Below are positions 1 to 7,772 of a stretch of DNA of 64,000 bases, piece by piece (positions within the stretch are counted from its first letter, which is position 1; every line of letters starts with the position of its first letter). The stretch is from Blautia parvula. Its GTDB lineage: Bacteria > Bacillota > Clostridia > Lachnospirales > Lachnospiraceae. The translations under genes were made by a program, and so were the position numbers. The stretch is from the NCBI RefSeq assembly GCF_020215665.1, contig NZ_CP084061.1, positions 2,202,001 to 2,266,000 on the forward strand, given 5' to 3'. A model generated the notes under the pieces. It worked only from the letters and a program-made list of their open reading frames with translations, was not told where the DNA came from and did no database searches.

Positions 1-724
1 ACTTTGTCTTTTCCCTGAATATCTCTTCCCCCTGAGGATCGTATACAGTCACCTCCACACAGACTTCTTCTCCGTATGCTGCTTCTGTCAAAGTCTCTGT
101 TTTCAAGTAAACCTTTCCCTTTTCATGTCTCTGCCTGGTATAGATATGGGAAATCCTTGCTTTGTCATACGCTTCTATGTATACCTCTCTCCAAATGCCC
201 AGATCCGGTACATTCGGCTCCGCATCCCAGCCAAAAGAACTGTGTGTTTTCCTTATCTGGGAAAATCCGTGGGGACTTGCGGTATTAAATTCAGGCAGAG
301 GATGTTCCCTGTGCTGTTCTTCTATATAGCGCACCGATGAATATATAATCACCTGAAGCAGATTATCCTCGGCCTTCAGTATATCTTTTACCGGAAAACG
401 ATATGTGCGGTGCATATTTTCCGTGCGGGCAAGTTTCACGCCGTTGAGATAAATATCAGCTATGGTATCAATTCCCTCAAATACCACAAACTGTTTTTCC
501 CTGAGAAGCACATCCTCCCTTACTGAAAAATGCAGTTTATATTCATAATCCCTTTCAGCAAGTTCATGAAACTCTCTGTCCTGGAAACGATAAAATGGCT
601 TTTTAATTCTCCCTTCTTTTATCATATCCAGAAACAGGGAACCGGGCACTTCCCCATGATGCCATTCGTTCTCCTGTGTATCTCTGTACTTCCACTCCAA
701 ACCTCCCAGCCCTTGTACGATCAT
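1..724 (-). CDS. GH2-family glycosidase, beta-mannosidase-like (partial, N-terminal part only)
   Basis: The frame is open from an ATG at 724 to the window edge, giving about 241 residues of the N-terminal half; an in-frame TAG lies eight codons before the ATG, so the start is well fixed. The visible part is the GH2 jelly-roll sugar-binding domain: it carries FEGIDTIADIYLNG (beta-mannosidases have a similar DTIA-x-x-x-NG strand), then SSFGWDAEPNVPDLGIW, which resembles the FGWDWGP...GIWRPV signature of GH2 beta-mannosidases. No signal peptide is visible, suggesting a cytoplasmic enzyme that cleaves imported oligosaccharides. It starts 16 bases after the isomerase stop and is probably the second gene of that operon. 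The catalytic TIM barrel lies outside the window, so substrate specificity is inferred. Confidence 0.85.
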   Translation of the reverse strand, partial: MIVQGLGGLEWKYRDTQENEWHHGEVPGSLFLDMIKEGRIKKPFYRFQDREFHELAERDYEYKLHFSVREDVLLREKQFVVFEGIDTIADIYLNGVKLARTENMHRTYRFPVKDILKAEDNLLQVIIYSSVRYIEEQHREHPLPEFNTASPHGFSQIRKTHSSFGWDAEPNVPDLGIWREVYIEAYDKARISHIYTRQRHEKGKVYLKTETLTEAAYGEEVCVEVTVYDPQGEEIFREKTK

Positions 725-740
725 ATACAGCCCCCGCTTC

Positions 741-1286
741 TCAGTCTTCTATTGTAGTAAATCTTGAAATCTCAGGATCCGTATAGACATCTGTGCCGTC
801 ATCACTGTAGGATGAAAATTCTGAGACAACTGCTCCCTCCGGCCCTGCCTGGAACCAGTGTTTTGTATTAGGTGCCAGGGTGTACTGCTCTCCTTGTTTC
901 AGAGCAATCTCATGCCAGACAGTATAAACGTCATCTTTCCCATCAGGAATTTTCGCCTTCGGATTCTCGGTGGGCTCTCCGGGAACATGAACATATACTT
1001 CACCATAACGACAACGGAAAGTCTCTTCTTTTCCCGGATTTTCCGGTCCCAGCGGCGGATGCCTGTGCTCTGCACAGATTTGTCCGGGAAGCATGGGCAG
1101 TTCTTTGGCACAGCATCTTTTTGTATTTACATATACATGCAGCATAAGGCCTTCGTGGTAAGGATCATTCAGGCCGAAATCCGTAACCTCCATCCTTTCC
1201 TGTTCTTCCGGTGTCAGATAGATACCGGCTTTTTTCATCAGTTCCAAACCTTCCTTTTTGATCTTGTCATAATCGCTTCTCTTCAT
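741..1286 (-). CDS. D-lyxose/D-mannose ketol-isomerase, cupin type
   Basis: A 181-residue protein of the D-lyxose isomerase family (cupin fold, metal dependent), which interconverts D-lyxose and D-xylulose and also D-mannose and D-fructose. The cupin metal site is visible as AEHRHPPLG, followed by a Glu in EETFRCRYGEV and a His in PNTKHWFQAG. The frame could begin at 1343, but AAAGGAG sits 6-7 bases before the ATG at 1286, which is preferred, and the longer start would put a palindromic operator inside the coding region. The adjacent GH2 gene suggests that mannose freed from oligosaccharides is isomerised to fructose. Expression is probably controlled through the TGTGTCA palindromes at 1300 and 1485. 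Confidence 0.88.
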   Translation of the reverse strand: MKRSDYDKIKKEGLELMKKAGIYLTPEEQERMEVTDFGLNDPYHEGLMLHVYVNTKRCCAKELPMLPGQICAEHRHPPLGPENPGKEETFRCRYGEVYVHVPGEPTENPKAKIPDGKDDVYTVWHEIALKQGEQYTLAPNTKHWFQAGPEGAVVSEFSSYSDDGTDVYTDPEISRFTTIED

Positions 1287-1299
1287 TTCCTTCTCCTTT

Positions 1300-1313
1300 G
1301 TGTCATATGACAC
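1300..1313. promoter_or_regulatory. Palindromic operator 1 of the isomerase-GH2 operon
   Basis: GTGTCATATGACAC is a perfect 14-bp palindrome just upstream of the isomerase ribosome-binding site, about 70-80 bases after the predicted transcription start. A near-identical site lies at 1485-1500 on the other side of the promoter. The cognate regulator is not in the window. Confidence 0.65.
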
Positions 1314-1388
1314 TAACTTTTCTTTAGTTCTGTTACCATTCATTTTTCAGATGCATCTATAAAAACGAACTTTTTTGTTTATAACTGC

Positions 1389-1417
1389 ATATTATCACAA
1401 TTAATTATGCCGGTCAA
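1389..1417 (-). promoter_or_regulatory. Promoter of the isomerase-GH2 operon
   Basis: On the minus strand, TTGACC (1412-1417) and TAATAT (1389-1394) are separated by 17 bases, giving a start near 1382 and a leader of about 95 bases. It lies between the two palindromic operators. Confidence 0.7.
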
Positions 1418-1484
1418 TTATGAATTTTCCACAATTTTATACTTAAATTTTCTACATATTTTATTTTTTCCAATTTTTACCATT

Positions 1485-1500
1485 TGTGTCATTTGACACA
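1485..1500. promoter_or_regulatory. Palindromic operator 2 of the isomerase-GH2 operon
   Basis: TGTGTCATTTGACACA has perfect 7-base arms TGTGTCA/TGACACA around TT. It lies about 100 bases upstream of the predicted start and 186 bp centre to centre from operator 1, a layout that would allow repression by DNA looping. Confidence 0.6.
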
Positions 1501-1634
1501 GGCAATGTAATCCTTTTTCTCTATTTTAATCTGAATATGCAAATGCACTGTAGTTTCAATGCAGCAGACAGATAATGGATTAAGTTTTAGTCATGTTATG
1601 CTCAGGAAACAAAAATGAATTTAGGAGGTATCTT

Positions 1635-1694
1635 ATGCTGGAAGCAAAAGATTTAGAAGCCATTCGGCAGATAATGAAAGAAGAAATCAAATAA
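1635..1694 (+). CDS. 19-residue micro-ORF with strong ribosome-binding site
   Basis: A plus-strand ATG at 1635 follows TTAGGAGG with 6-base spacing and opens a 19-codon frame that begins MLEAKDLEAIRQ and ends in TAA at the edge of a terminator hairpin. The peptide is strongly helical and charged, like the start of small coiled-coil Firmicutes proteins, so it may be a real micro-peptide or the remaining N-terminus of a lost gene. No clear promoter was found upstream (1500-1634). Function unknown. Confidence 0.35.
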   Translation: MLEAKDLEAIRQIMKEEIK

Positions 1695-1721
1695 AAAAAC
1701 CCTTGAAAATTCAAGGGTTTT
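1693..1721 (-). terminator. Terminator of tRNA-Thr
   Basis: AAACCCTTGAA (1697-1707) pairs with TTCAAGGGTTT (1710-1720). Read leftward it is followed by seven U residues, a good intrinsic terminator six bases after the tRNA 3' end. On the plus strand it also closes the micro-ORF. Confidence 0.8.
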
Positions 1722-1726
1722 CATCG

Positions 1727-1799
1727 AGCTGCCTAGCGGATTTGAACCGCCGACCTCCGCCTTACCAAGGCGACGCTCTACCAACTGAGCCAAGGCAGC
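1727..1799 (-). tRNA. tRNA-Thr (anticodon GGT)
   Basis: On the minus strand the acceptor arms GCTGCCT/AGGCAGC, D arm GCTC-AGTTGGTA-GAGC, anticodon arm TCGCC-TTGGTAA-GGCGG and T arm GGCGG-TTCAAAT-CCGCT fold into a complete cloverleaf. The loop TTGGTAA places GGT at positions 34-36, reading ACC/ACT threonine codons. CCA is not encoded. It has its own promoter (1842-1870) and terminator. Confidence 0.95.
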
Positions 1800-1841
1800 A
1801 TTCCTAGTGATGTGCTGTGTAACTCGTCATCACAATTAAGA

Positions 1842-1870
1842 ATTCTAACAAAAGTTGTGTCAAATGTCAA
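1842..1870 (-). promoter_or_regulatory. Promoter of tRNA-Thr
   Basis: On the minus strand consensus TTGACA (1865-1870) and TAGAAT (1842-1847) are exactly 17 bases apart, about 40 bases upstream of the tRNA 5' end. Confidence 0.75.
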
Positions 1871-1930
1871 GATATTTTTGAAAACTTTTTTATTTTTTTG
1901 TCGCAGCAGCCAGAACGGTGTAATATGCCC

Positions 1931-1963
1931 CCTGTGCGGTGCCCGGTTTGTGCACCGCACAGG
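1931..1963 (-). terminator. Hairpin after the 2-hydroxyacid dehydrogenase gene
   Basis: CCTGTGCGGTGC and GCACCGCACAGG form a perfect 12-bp stem with a 9-base loop, extended by AATATG/CATATT flanks. It lies 34 bases after the dehydrogenase stop. There is no strong U tract, so termination is likely but not certain. Confidence 0.6.
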
Positions 1964-1997
1964 TCATATTGTCACTGCTGTTTATCAATGCAGCGCT

Positions 1998-2972
1998 TTA
2001 TTTTTTGTTTCCGCTGCAGTAGCCTGCCTGGAAATCCATGATGTTTCTGAGCTTCTGTCCCTGCATGTACCGTTTCAGGTTCTCTGTGCAGATATTTACC
2101 ACCTTATCCAGGGTTTCCGGAAGGTGATAGAAGCCTGACACATGGGGCGTGATAAATACATTGGGATAATCCCACAGTCTGTGGTCAGCCGGAAGCGGCT
2201 CGGGTTTTGTCACGTCCAGGGCCACGCCTGCCAGACGGCCCTCATCCAGCACATCGCAGAGGTCCTCTGTACAGACCGCATCGCCGCGGCCGCCGTTCAA
2301 AAAGAAGGCACCCGGCTTCATGAGATGGAACAGTTCCTTGTCAAACAGGCCCCTCGTCTCCGGTGTACTGGGCAGGAAGGAGACCACCACATCGGCATGA
2401 GGCAGCAGTTCTCTGCAGTCCTTCATCAGATGCGGCTCATCAATGTACTCCGGGCAGTTTCCCGGACTTTTCTTCACCCCAATGACATAAGCGCCCAGGG
2501 CATGGGCCATCTTGGCAAAGTGGCGGCCGATATCCCCCATTCCGAAGATCAGCACTGTAGAGTCCGCAATGGAAGTCACGGTTCCGTGTTCGTCCCAGAT
2601 ATGCTTATTCTGACTGTCACGGTAGAGATGCAGTTTCTTCTGCATGGCTAACAGCATGGCAAACATATGCTCGGAAACAGTCTTTCCGTAGGCTCCGTTT
2701 GCTGTTGTGACAACTGTATTTTCATCCAGAATGCCCTGGCCTGTATAGGCGTCAGCTCCGGCAGAATTTAACTGCAGCCACTGTAGTTTTTTGGAAGCTC
2801 CGATTTTATCTGCCGGGACATTTCCCAGAATGATATCCGCCTCCTGCACCTGCTCCCTGCTCACTTCCCTGATCGAGGAATATACAAAATGATTCCCCGG
2901 TGCCGCCTCCTCCAGAAGCTCTCTATGTTCTTCTCTCACAGGTATCACTACCAGAATTGTTTTTTCCCTCAT
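1998..2972 (-). CDS. D-2-hydroxyacid dehydrogenase, NAD-dependent
   Basis: 324 residues, the usual length of the D-2-hydroxyacid dehydrogenase family (phosphoglycerate, glycerate and lactate dehydrogenase relatives), which reduce 2-oxoacids to D-2-hydroxyacids in the cytoplasm. The nucleotide-binding motif is VLIFGMGDIG near residue 145, and the catalytic Arg, Glu and His appear in GGRGDAV, KPEPLP and TPHVSG. GGGAGGT precedes the ATG. It has its own terminator and is not clearly in an operon, so context does not name the substrate. The C-terminal tail after the last helix is short and polar, without an ACT domain, so it is not a classical full-length SerA. Confidence 0.88.
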   Translation of the reverse strand: MREKTILVVIPVREEHRELLEEAAPGNHFVYSSIREVSREQVQEADIILGNVPADKIGASKKLQWLQLNSAGADAYTGQGILDENTVVTTANGAYGKTVSEHMFAMLLAMQKKLHLYRDSQNKHIWDEHGTVTSIADSTVLIFGMGDIGRHFAKMAHALGAYVIGVKKSPGNCPEYIDEPHLMKDCRELLPHADVVVSFLPSTPETRGLFDKELFHLMKPGAFFLNGGRGDAVCTEDLCDVLDEGRLAGVALDVTKPEPLPADHRLWDYPNVFITPHVSGFYHLPETLDKVVNICTENLKRYMQGQKLRNIMDFQAGYCSGNKK

Positions 2973-3028
2973 GTTGCTACCTCCCGTTCTTTCTGCTGTA
3001 ACACTTTAATGTTTTAATTATTACTATT

Positions 3029-4342
3029 TTAACAGGGCAAAGGATTTTCGTCAATCAAATGGAGTGTGGTAGTGCCGATTCTGTGATTTTCCACAGAGTG
3101 GACCAAGACCCGCACGCCTGAAAATTCACATTCAAATCTCTCGCCGTTTTTCGGCACCCTTCCTATGATGCTGCAGATAAATCCGTTGAATGTGTCATAC
3201 GTGTCTGTGGGAAGATGAACACCCAGCGCCTCCGCCACATCGTCCAGCGGAGCACAGCCCTGTACCTTCCACTCCTTGTCGCTGATCTTCTCAATTTCCC
3301 TGGGGCGCAGCGCTTCCTCCTCCTCGCACAGCTCCCCTACCAGGGCCTCCATCAGGTCATGAAGCGTGATGATGCCGGAGACACCGCCGTATTCGTCCAC
3401 CAGCACGGCAAAATATGTCCTGTTCTTCTTCATATTGGAAAAAAGCACATCTGCCTTCATGCCGTCCGGCACAAACCAGGCCTTATCCACAGCCTGCGCC
3501 ATGACAGCCTCACGCGATCTGTCCTCCATGCGGAAATAATCTCTGGTATCCAAAATCCCCACAATATCGTCACAGCTCTCACCGCACACAGGATAAAAGG
3601 AATGGCGGGTACGTCTTATCATATCCTCCCACTCTGCCATATCATCTTCCAGATACAGCGCATCCACATCAATACGGTGGGTACAGATCTGTTCCGCATC
3701 CATATCGTCAAAATCAAATATATTCTGTATCATCTCATTTTCCCGGGCATCAATGGTTCCCTGGGCATTTCCCTCCATGAGAAGCATACGGATCTCCTCC
3801 TCAGAAACCTTCTCCTCCTCTTCCTCCGGGTTAATACCCATCAGCTTCAGGATCAGGTTCGTGGATACTGTCAAGAGAAATACCAGCGGCGCAAATGCCC
3901 TGGACACTCCATAAAGCATGCCCGACATGGACAGCGCCATGGAATCCGCCTTTTTCATGGCAATACGCTTTGGAACCAGCTCTCCGAATACCAGGTTAAA
4001 ATAAGCCAGTATCAGTGTGATCAAAAATACGGCAATGGATTTCAGCACGGATTCCGGAATGGCCACCCCTGCTGCCGTCAGCCACCCCACCAGGGGTCCG
4101 GCAAAGTTTTCCGCTGCAAACGCACTTCCCAGCAGTCCTGCCAGCGTGATGGCAACCTGAATGGTGGCCAAAAACCTGGCGGGCTGTTCCGTCAGGGCAG
4201 ACAGCTTCACAGCCCTCTTATCCCCATCCGCAGTCAGCTTGCGCAGCCGTGTCTCATTCATAGAGATCACCGCGATCTCCGCACTGGCAAAAGTCGCATT
4301 TAAAAATATCAAAACAACCTGTAAAAGTAAAGCTCCTATCAT
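3029..4342 (-). CDS. CNNM/CorC (HlyC) family membrane protein, candidate magnesium transporter
   Basis: 437 residues in the standard three-part layout: DUF21/CNNM transmembrane region (about residues 1-185, several hydrophobic segments), a CBS-domain pair (about 200-330, with VDEYGGVSGIITLHDL in the second repeat) and a C-terminal CorC/HlyC domain (about 345-430). Characterised relatives move Mg2+ or protect against it (bacterial CorC, MpfA in Bacillus, animal CNNMs); older annotations call them hemolysins. AGGAGG precedes the ATG. The 220-base leader holds its own promoter, a short acidic ORF and a strong terminator, so expression is probably set by attenuation. Direction of transport cannot be read from the sequence. 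Confidence 0.88.
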   Translation of the reverse strand: MIGALLLQVVLIFLNATFASAEIAVISMNETRLRKLTADGDKRAVKLSALTEQPARFLATIQVAITLAGLLGSAFAAENFAGPLVGWLTAAGVAIPESVLKSIAVFLITLILAYFNLVFGELVPKRIAMKKADSMALSMSGMLYGVSRAFAPLVFLLTVSTNLILKLMGINPEEEEEKVSEEEIRMLLMEGNAQGTIDARENEMIQNIFDFDDMDAEQICTHRIDVDALYLEDDMAEWEDMIRRTRHSFYPVCGESCDDIVGILDTRDYFRMEDRSREAVMAQAVDKAWFVPDGMKADVLFSNMKKNRTYFAVLVDEYGGVSGIITLHDLMEALVGELCEEEEALRPREIEKISDKEWKVQGCAPLDDVAEALGVHLPTDTYDTFNGFICSIIGRVPKNGERFECEFSGVRVLVHSVENHRIGTTTLHLIDENPLPC

Positions 4343-4411
4343 TATCCTATACCTCCTGAAATCGTATTATGGAATCTTTCTCCCCATCTGTATGGGAAGT
4401 ATGAAAAAACA

Positions 4412-4462
4412 CAAAAAGGCACAGCCTGTATCCGGATCTCTCCGTATACAGACCACGCCTTA
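4412..4462 (-). terminator. Leader terminator (attenuator) before the CNNM/CorC gene
   Basis: On the minus strand AAGGC...CTGTAT-CGG pairs with CCG-ATACAG...GCCTT and is followed by a U-rich run (TTTTTGTGTTTTTTT). It lies between the promoter at 4567-4595 and the CNNM start at 4342, and its 5' arm begins at the stop codon of the leader ORF. Confidence 0.72.
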
Positions 4463-4531
4463 TCTATCCATAATACGACATGGGGCAGCTAATCTGCTAA
4501 ATGCACTATCACTATCGTCGCTATCCTCCAT
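4460..4531 (-). CDS. Leader peptide ORF upstream of CNNM/CorC gene
   Basis: A 23-codon frame starts about 30 bases after the predicted transcription start and begins MEDSDDSDS, five acidic residues among the first eight. Its TAA (4460-4462) coincides with the 5' arm of the downstream terminator. Acidic nascent chains can destabilise ribosomes when Mg2+ is low, as known for leader peptides of enterobacterial Mg2+ genes, so the ORF could couple ribosome progress to the attenuator. The ribosome-binding site (GAGGAAAGG) is about 13 bases from the ATG, which is rather far. Translation is unproven. Confidence 0.45.
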   Translation of the reverse strand: MEDSDDSDSAFSRLAAPCRIMDR

Positions 4532-4566
4532 GTGCGCAATCACATCCTTTCCTCTTATTGTGTATT

Positions 4567-4595
4567 AAGATACCACTAAAACGCGCACCTGTCAA
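4567..4595 (-). promoter_or_regulatory. Promoter of the leader-CNNM transcript
   Basis: On the minus strand TTGACA (4590-4595) and TATCTT (4567-4572) are 17 bases apart, 36-64 bases upstream of the leader ORF. Confidence 0.6.
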
Positions 4596-4615
4596 TGCTG
4601 TTCTTTTGTGACTGT

Positions 4616-5200
4616 TCACTCTAAGAATTCCCTGATCTTCCCCCGGATTCTCTGCAGGGCATTGTCAATGGACTTGGGGCTTTTCCCCATAGCCTCCGCG
4701 ATCTGGGTGTAGGTCATACCTTCCAGATAAGCGTCCAGCACCCGGGTTTCAAAACGGCTCAGATGCTGCCGGATCTTCTCCTGCATGACATTTACGTTCT
4801 CCCTGTCAATGACAATGGCCTCAGGGTCCTGCTGCTCAAAGGCCAGACTGTCCAGAATGGGACTTTCCTCCTCGCTGAGGGAAATGTAGGAGTTCAGCGG
4901 CTTATTTTTAAGCCTTCCCGACATTTCTATGGCCTTATAGATCTGCCGCTCCACACACAGGTTGGCAAAGGTGGCGAAGGTGGCGCTTTTCCCCGGCTGG
5001 TAATCTCTCAGGGCCCTGAACAGGCCGATCATGCCTTCCTGGATCAGATCCTCCCGCTCGCCGCCCACAATGAACATGGCATGGGCCTTTTTCAGTACCA
5101 TCCCCTTGTATTTCTCCATGAGATAGTCCTCCAGCTCCTGCTCACCGTCCCTCAGCCGCTCAATCAATTCTTCGTCCGTAAACTGTTCGTAATTATCCAT
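4616..5200 (-). CDS. sigH: RNA polymerase sigma factor SigH (Spo0H type)
   Basis: 194 residues with region 2 (EREDLIQEGMIGLFRALRDYQPGKSATFATFA, about 45-80) and a region 4 helix-turn-helix (GMTYTQIAEAMGKSPKSIDNALQRIRGKI, about 158-190) typical of the sporulation/stationary-phase sigma factor. It directs RNA polymerase to early sporulation and transition-state genes. The start lies 3 bases after the rlmB stop with only a weak GGGAT ribosome site, so translation is probably coupled to rlmB. The position after cysE-cysS-mrnC-rlmB matches the conserved Firmicutes arrangement and supports the call. Confidence 0.93.
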   Translation of the reverse strand: MDNYEQFTDEELIERLRDGEQELEDYLMEKYKGMVLKKAHAMFIVGGEREDLIQEGMIGLFRALRDYQPGKSATFATFANLCVERQIYKAIEMSGRLKNKPLNSYISLSEEESPILDSLAFEQQDPEAIVIDRENVNVMQEKIRQHLSRFETRVLDAYLEGMTYTQIAEAMGKSPKSIDNALQRIRGKIREFLE

Positions 5201-5203
5201 ATT

Positions 5204-5953
5204 TTATCCCAAAAGCCGCTGTCTCACAATTTCATAAGCCAATACTCCCGCAGCCACGGAAGCATTCAGGGAATCAATATCACCTTTCATGGGTATGGAT
5301 GCCACAAAGTCGCATTTCTCCTTAACCATACGGGATACGCCTTCCCCTTCATTTCCAATCACAAGACCGATCGGCCCTTTCAAATCAAGCTGGTACATGC
5401 TGGTGCCGCCCATATCTGCGCAGACAAACCACAGTCCTTCTTTTTTCAGCTCCTCTATGGTCCTGGCAATGTTGGTCACTCTCGCCACGGGCGTGTAATT
5501 CAGGGCTCCCGCTGAGGTGCGGGCAACGGTGGCGGTAAGGCCCACTGCTCTGTTTTTCGGTATGATCACTCCGTGGGCGCCTGCCAGATTGGCAGTACGG
5601 ATGATTGCTCCCAGGTTGTGGGGATCTTCGATGTTGTCAAGGAGCACCACAAAGGGAGCCTCTCCCTTTTCCCTGGCCTTATTCAGAATATCATCCACTT
5701 CCGCGTAGTCATAGGCCGCTGTCATGGCAATGACTCCCTGGTGTTTTCCGGTCTCTGACATCTGGTCCAGACGCTCCTTTTTCACGAACCGCACCATGGT
5801 ATCGTGCTTTTTCGCCTCTCTCAAAATTGTGCGGACAGGACCGTCCTCACATCGCTCCAGCACAAACAGCTTGTCCACCACGCGGCCTGAACGGAATGCC
5901 TCCAGCACTGCATTGCGGCCCTCTACTTTACTCTCCTGGAATTTCTCTTCCAT
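5204..5953 (-). CDS. rlmB: 23S rRNA (guanosine-2'-O-)-methyltransferase RlmB, SpoU/TrmH family
   Basis: 249 residues with an N-terminal RNA-binding domain (about 1-80) and a C-terminal SpoU knotted domain. The three SpoU motifs are visible: DNIEDPHNLGAIIRTANLAG, LVIGNEGEGVS and SIPMKGDIDSLNASVAAGVLAYE (first part quoted in order). It would methylate a ribose in 23S rRNA (G2251 in E. coli numbering) using S-adenosylmethionine. Its first 26 bases overlap the end of mrnC, typical for this operon. Confidence 0.92.
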   Translation of the reverse strand: MEEKFQESKVEGRNAVLEAFRSGRVVDKLFVLERCEDGPVRTILREAKKHDTMVRFVKKERLDQMSETGKHQGVIAMTAAYDYAEVDDILNKAREKGEAPFVVLLDNIEDPHNLGAIIRTANLAGAHGVIIPKNRAVGLTATVARTSAGALNYTPVARVTNIARTIEELKKEGLWFVCADMGGTSMYQLDLKGPIGLVIGNEGEGVSRMVKEKCDFVASIPMKGDIDSLNASVAAGVLAYEIVRQRLLG

Positions 5954-6377
5954 CTGCTTCTCCTTCTTCCAAACCTGTTTTTATCAGCTCCAGCATTCTG
6001 TCCCACTGCTCCGTAAGATACAGATATCCCATCAGTGCCTCAAAACCGGTTGCTCTTCTGTAATCTGACATACTGGCATTTTTCGCCATGGTATAAGATT
6101 TCGCATTTCTGCCGCGCTTGAATACGGCTGCCTCCTCCTCTGTGAGATGCGGTTTCAGCTTCTCGATCATGGAGGACTGGGCAGAGGCCTTTACAAGCCT
6201 GCTTGCCCGGTTGTGCAGTTTATTCACCTGTGTATTGCCCTTTTCCACCAGTATGGTGCGGATCACCAGCTCGTAGATAGCGTCCCCGATATAAGCCAGG
6301 GTCAGGGGAGAATACGTTCTGATATCCGTATCCTCCAGACAGAACATGTCTTTTAACTTTCTTAAGCTCTCTTCCAT
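5928..6377 (-). CDS. mrnC: Mini-ribonuclease 3
   Basis: 149 residues, the size of Mini-RNase III, an RNase III catalytic domain without the double-stranded RNA-binding domain; it matures 23S rRNA in Firmicutes. The signature [15 protein letters not shown] (about residues 26-40) contains the active-site Asp. The gene overlaps cysS by 16 bases and rlmB by 26 bases, so the three are almost certainly co-translated. Confidence 0.93.
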   Translation of the reverse strand: MEESLRKLKDMFCLEDTDIRTYSPLTLAYIGDAIYELVIRTILVEKGNTQVNKLHNRASRLVKASAQSSMIEKLKPHLTEEEAAVFKRGRNAKSYTMAKNASMSDYRRATGFEALMGYLYLTEQWDRMLELIKTGLEEGEADGREIPGE

Positions 6378-7768
6378 TGTACACCTTCTCTTGTATCCTT
6401 CAGGATGATGCCCATGGAGGCAAGCTGGTCACGGATCTCATCTGCCCGCGCGAAATCTTTTGCTTTTCTGGCTGCCTGGCGCTCCTCGATCAGGCCTTCC
6501 ACTACAGAGTCCAGCACTTCTTCTTTTTTATTCACGATCAGGCCAAGTACATCACACAGGCCTGTGATCTTGTCAAAGAGCAGTTTTACAAATGCTTTTG
6601 TGCTGCCGCTTCCCGCCTGGGTGTTGGTGAATTTTACAAGCTCAAAAACAGCCGCAATGGCATCTGCTGTATTGAAGTCATCTTCCATGGACTCCTCATA
6701 TTTCTTCACAAGGCCTTCGATTTCCGGAAGCTGCGCCTTTTCCGCCTCCGTAAGCTCTTCATCCCGGGCATTTTCAAGCAGATGCTTTAACTGGTCCACG
6801 CAGGTCACAATACGGTCCAGCGCATTCTTGGAAGCCTCCATCAGCTCGGCGCTGAAGTTTAAAGGACTTCTGTAATGGGCATTCAGCATGAAAAAGCGCA
6901 GTACCTGCAGGTCATATTTCTCGCCGATCTCACGGACCGTGAAGAAATTGCCCAGAGATTTTGACATCTTTCTGTTATCAATGTTCAGAAATGCATTGTG
7001 CATCCAGTATTTTGCAAAGATTTTGCCGTTGCAGCACTCAGACTGGGCAATTTCATTCTCGTGGTGCGGGAATACCAGGTCCTCACCACCTGCGTGGATA
7101 TCAATCTCCTCGCCCAGATATTTTTTAGACATGACAGAGCACTCAATGTGCCAGCCCGGCCTTCCCTCACTCCAGGGTGATACCCAGTAAGGCTCCCCTT
7201 CTTTTTTCGGCTTCCAGAGAACAAAGTCAAGGGGATCTTCCTTCTGGTCCTCCCCTGATACCTGGATAGAACGGAATCCTGACTGCAGGTCATCCAGATT
7301 CTTGTGGGAGAGTTTTCCATACTCGCTGAAATTCTTTACCCGGAAGTAGACAGTGCCGTTCACCGCATAGGCAAATCCTTTGTCAATGAGCGTCTGGATC
7401 ATGTCGATCATGCCGTCGATCTCCTGGGTTGCCAGGGGATGTGTGGTGGCAGGCTTTACATTCATATCAGCCATATCCTTTTTGCACTCTTTGATGTAGC
7501 GCTCGGAGATCTCTTCCGCAGGTACACCCTCCTCGATGGCTTTTGCAATGATCTTGTCATCCACATCCGTGAAATTGGATACATAGTTTACTTCATATCC
7601 CTTGTACTCCATATATCTCCTCACTGTGTCAAAGACGATCATGGGTCTGGCATTTCCGATGTGGATAAAATTGTATACGGTAGGGCCGCACACATACATT
7701 TTTACTTTTCCTTCCTCCAGGGGAACGAAGTCTTCTTTTCTCTTTGTCAGGGTATTGTAAATCTTCAT
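6362..7768 (-). CDS. cysS: Cysteinyl-tRNA synthetase
   Basis: 468 residues, full length for class I CysRS. The HIGH-type motif is [10 protein letters not shown] (about 34-43), the KMSKS loop is [10 protein letters not shown] (about 267-276), and the zinc ligands appear as CGPTVY, HIECSVM and HHENEIAQ. It charges tRNA-Cys. The gene is 4 bases downstream of cysE, and the pair lies behind the cysteine T-box at 8475-8745, so synthesis rises when tRNA-Cys is uncharged. Confidence 0.97.
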   Translation of the reverse strand: MKIYNTLTKRKEDFVPLEEGKVKMYVCGPTVYNFIHIGNARPMIVFDTVRRYMEYKGYEVNYVSNFTDVDDKIIAKAIEEGVPAEEISERYIKECKKDMADMNVKPATTHPLATQEIDGMIDMIQTLIDKGFAYAVNGTVYFRVKNFSEYGKLSHKNLDDLQSGFRSIQVSGEDQKEDPLDFVLWKPKKEGEPYWVSPWSEGRPGWHIECSVMSKKYLGEEIDIHAGGEDLVFPHHENEIAQSECCNGKIFAKYWMHNAFLNIDNRKMSKSLGNFFTVREIGEKYDLQVLRFFMLNAHYRSPLNFSAELMEASKNALDRIVTCVDQLKHLLENARDEELTEAEKAQLPEIEGLVKKYEESMEDDFNTADAIAAVFELVKFTNTQAGSGSTKAFVKLLFDKITGLCDVLGLIVNKKEEVLDSVVEGLIEERQAARKAKDFARADEIRDQLASMGIILKDTREGVQWKRA

Positions 7769-7772
7769 GTCT

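Noticed and set aside
1302-1343. Longer start for the isomerase at 1343
   Set aside because: It would place the palindromic operator inside the gene and has no ribosome site; the ATG at 1286 is better.
3215-4303. Long plus-strand frame opposite the CNNM/CorC gene
   Set aside because: Its His/Gln-rich translation is the antisense shadow of a well-supported gene.
4343-4560. Known Mg2+ (M-box) or Mn2+ (yybP-ykoY) riboswitch before the CNNM gene
   Set aside because: The conserved core sequences of those classes were not found; the leader ORF plus terminator explains the region better.
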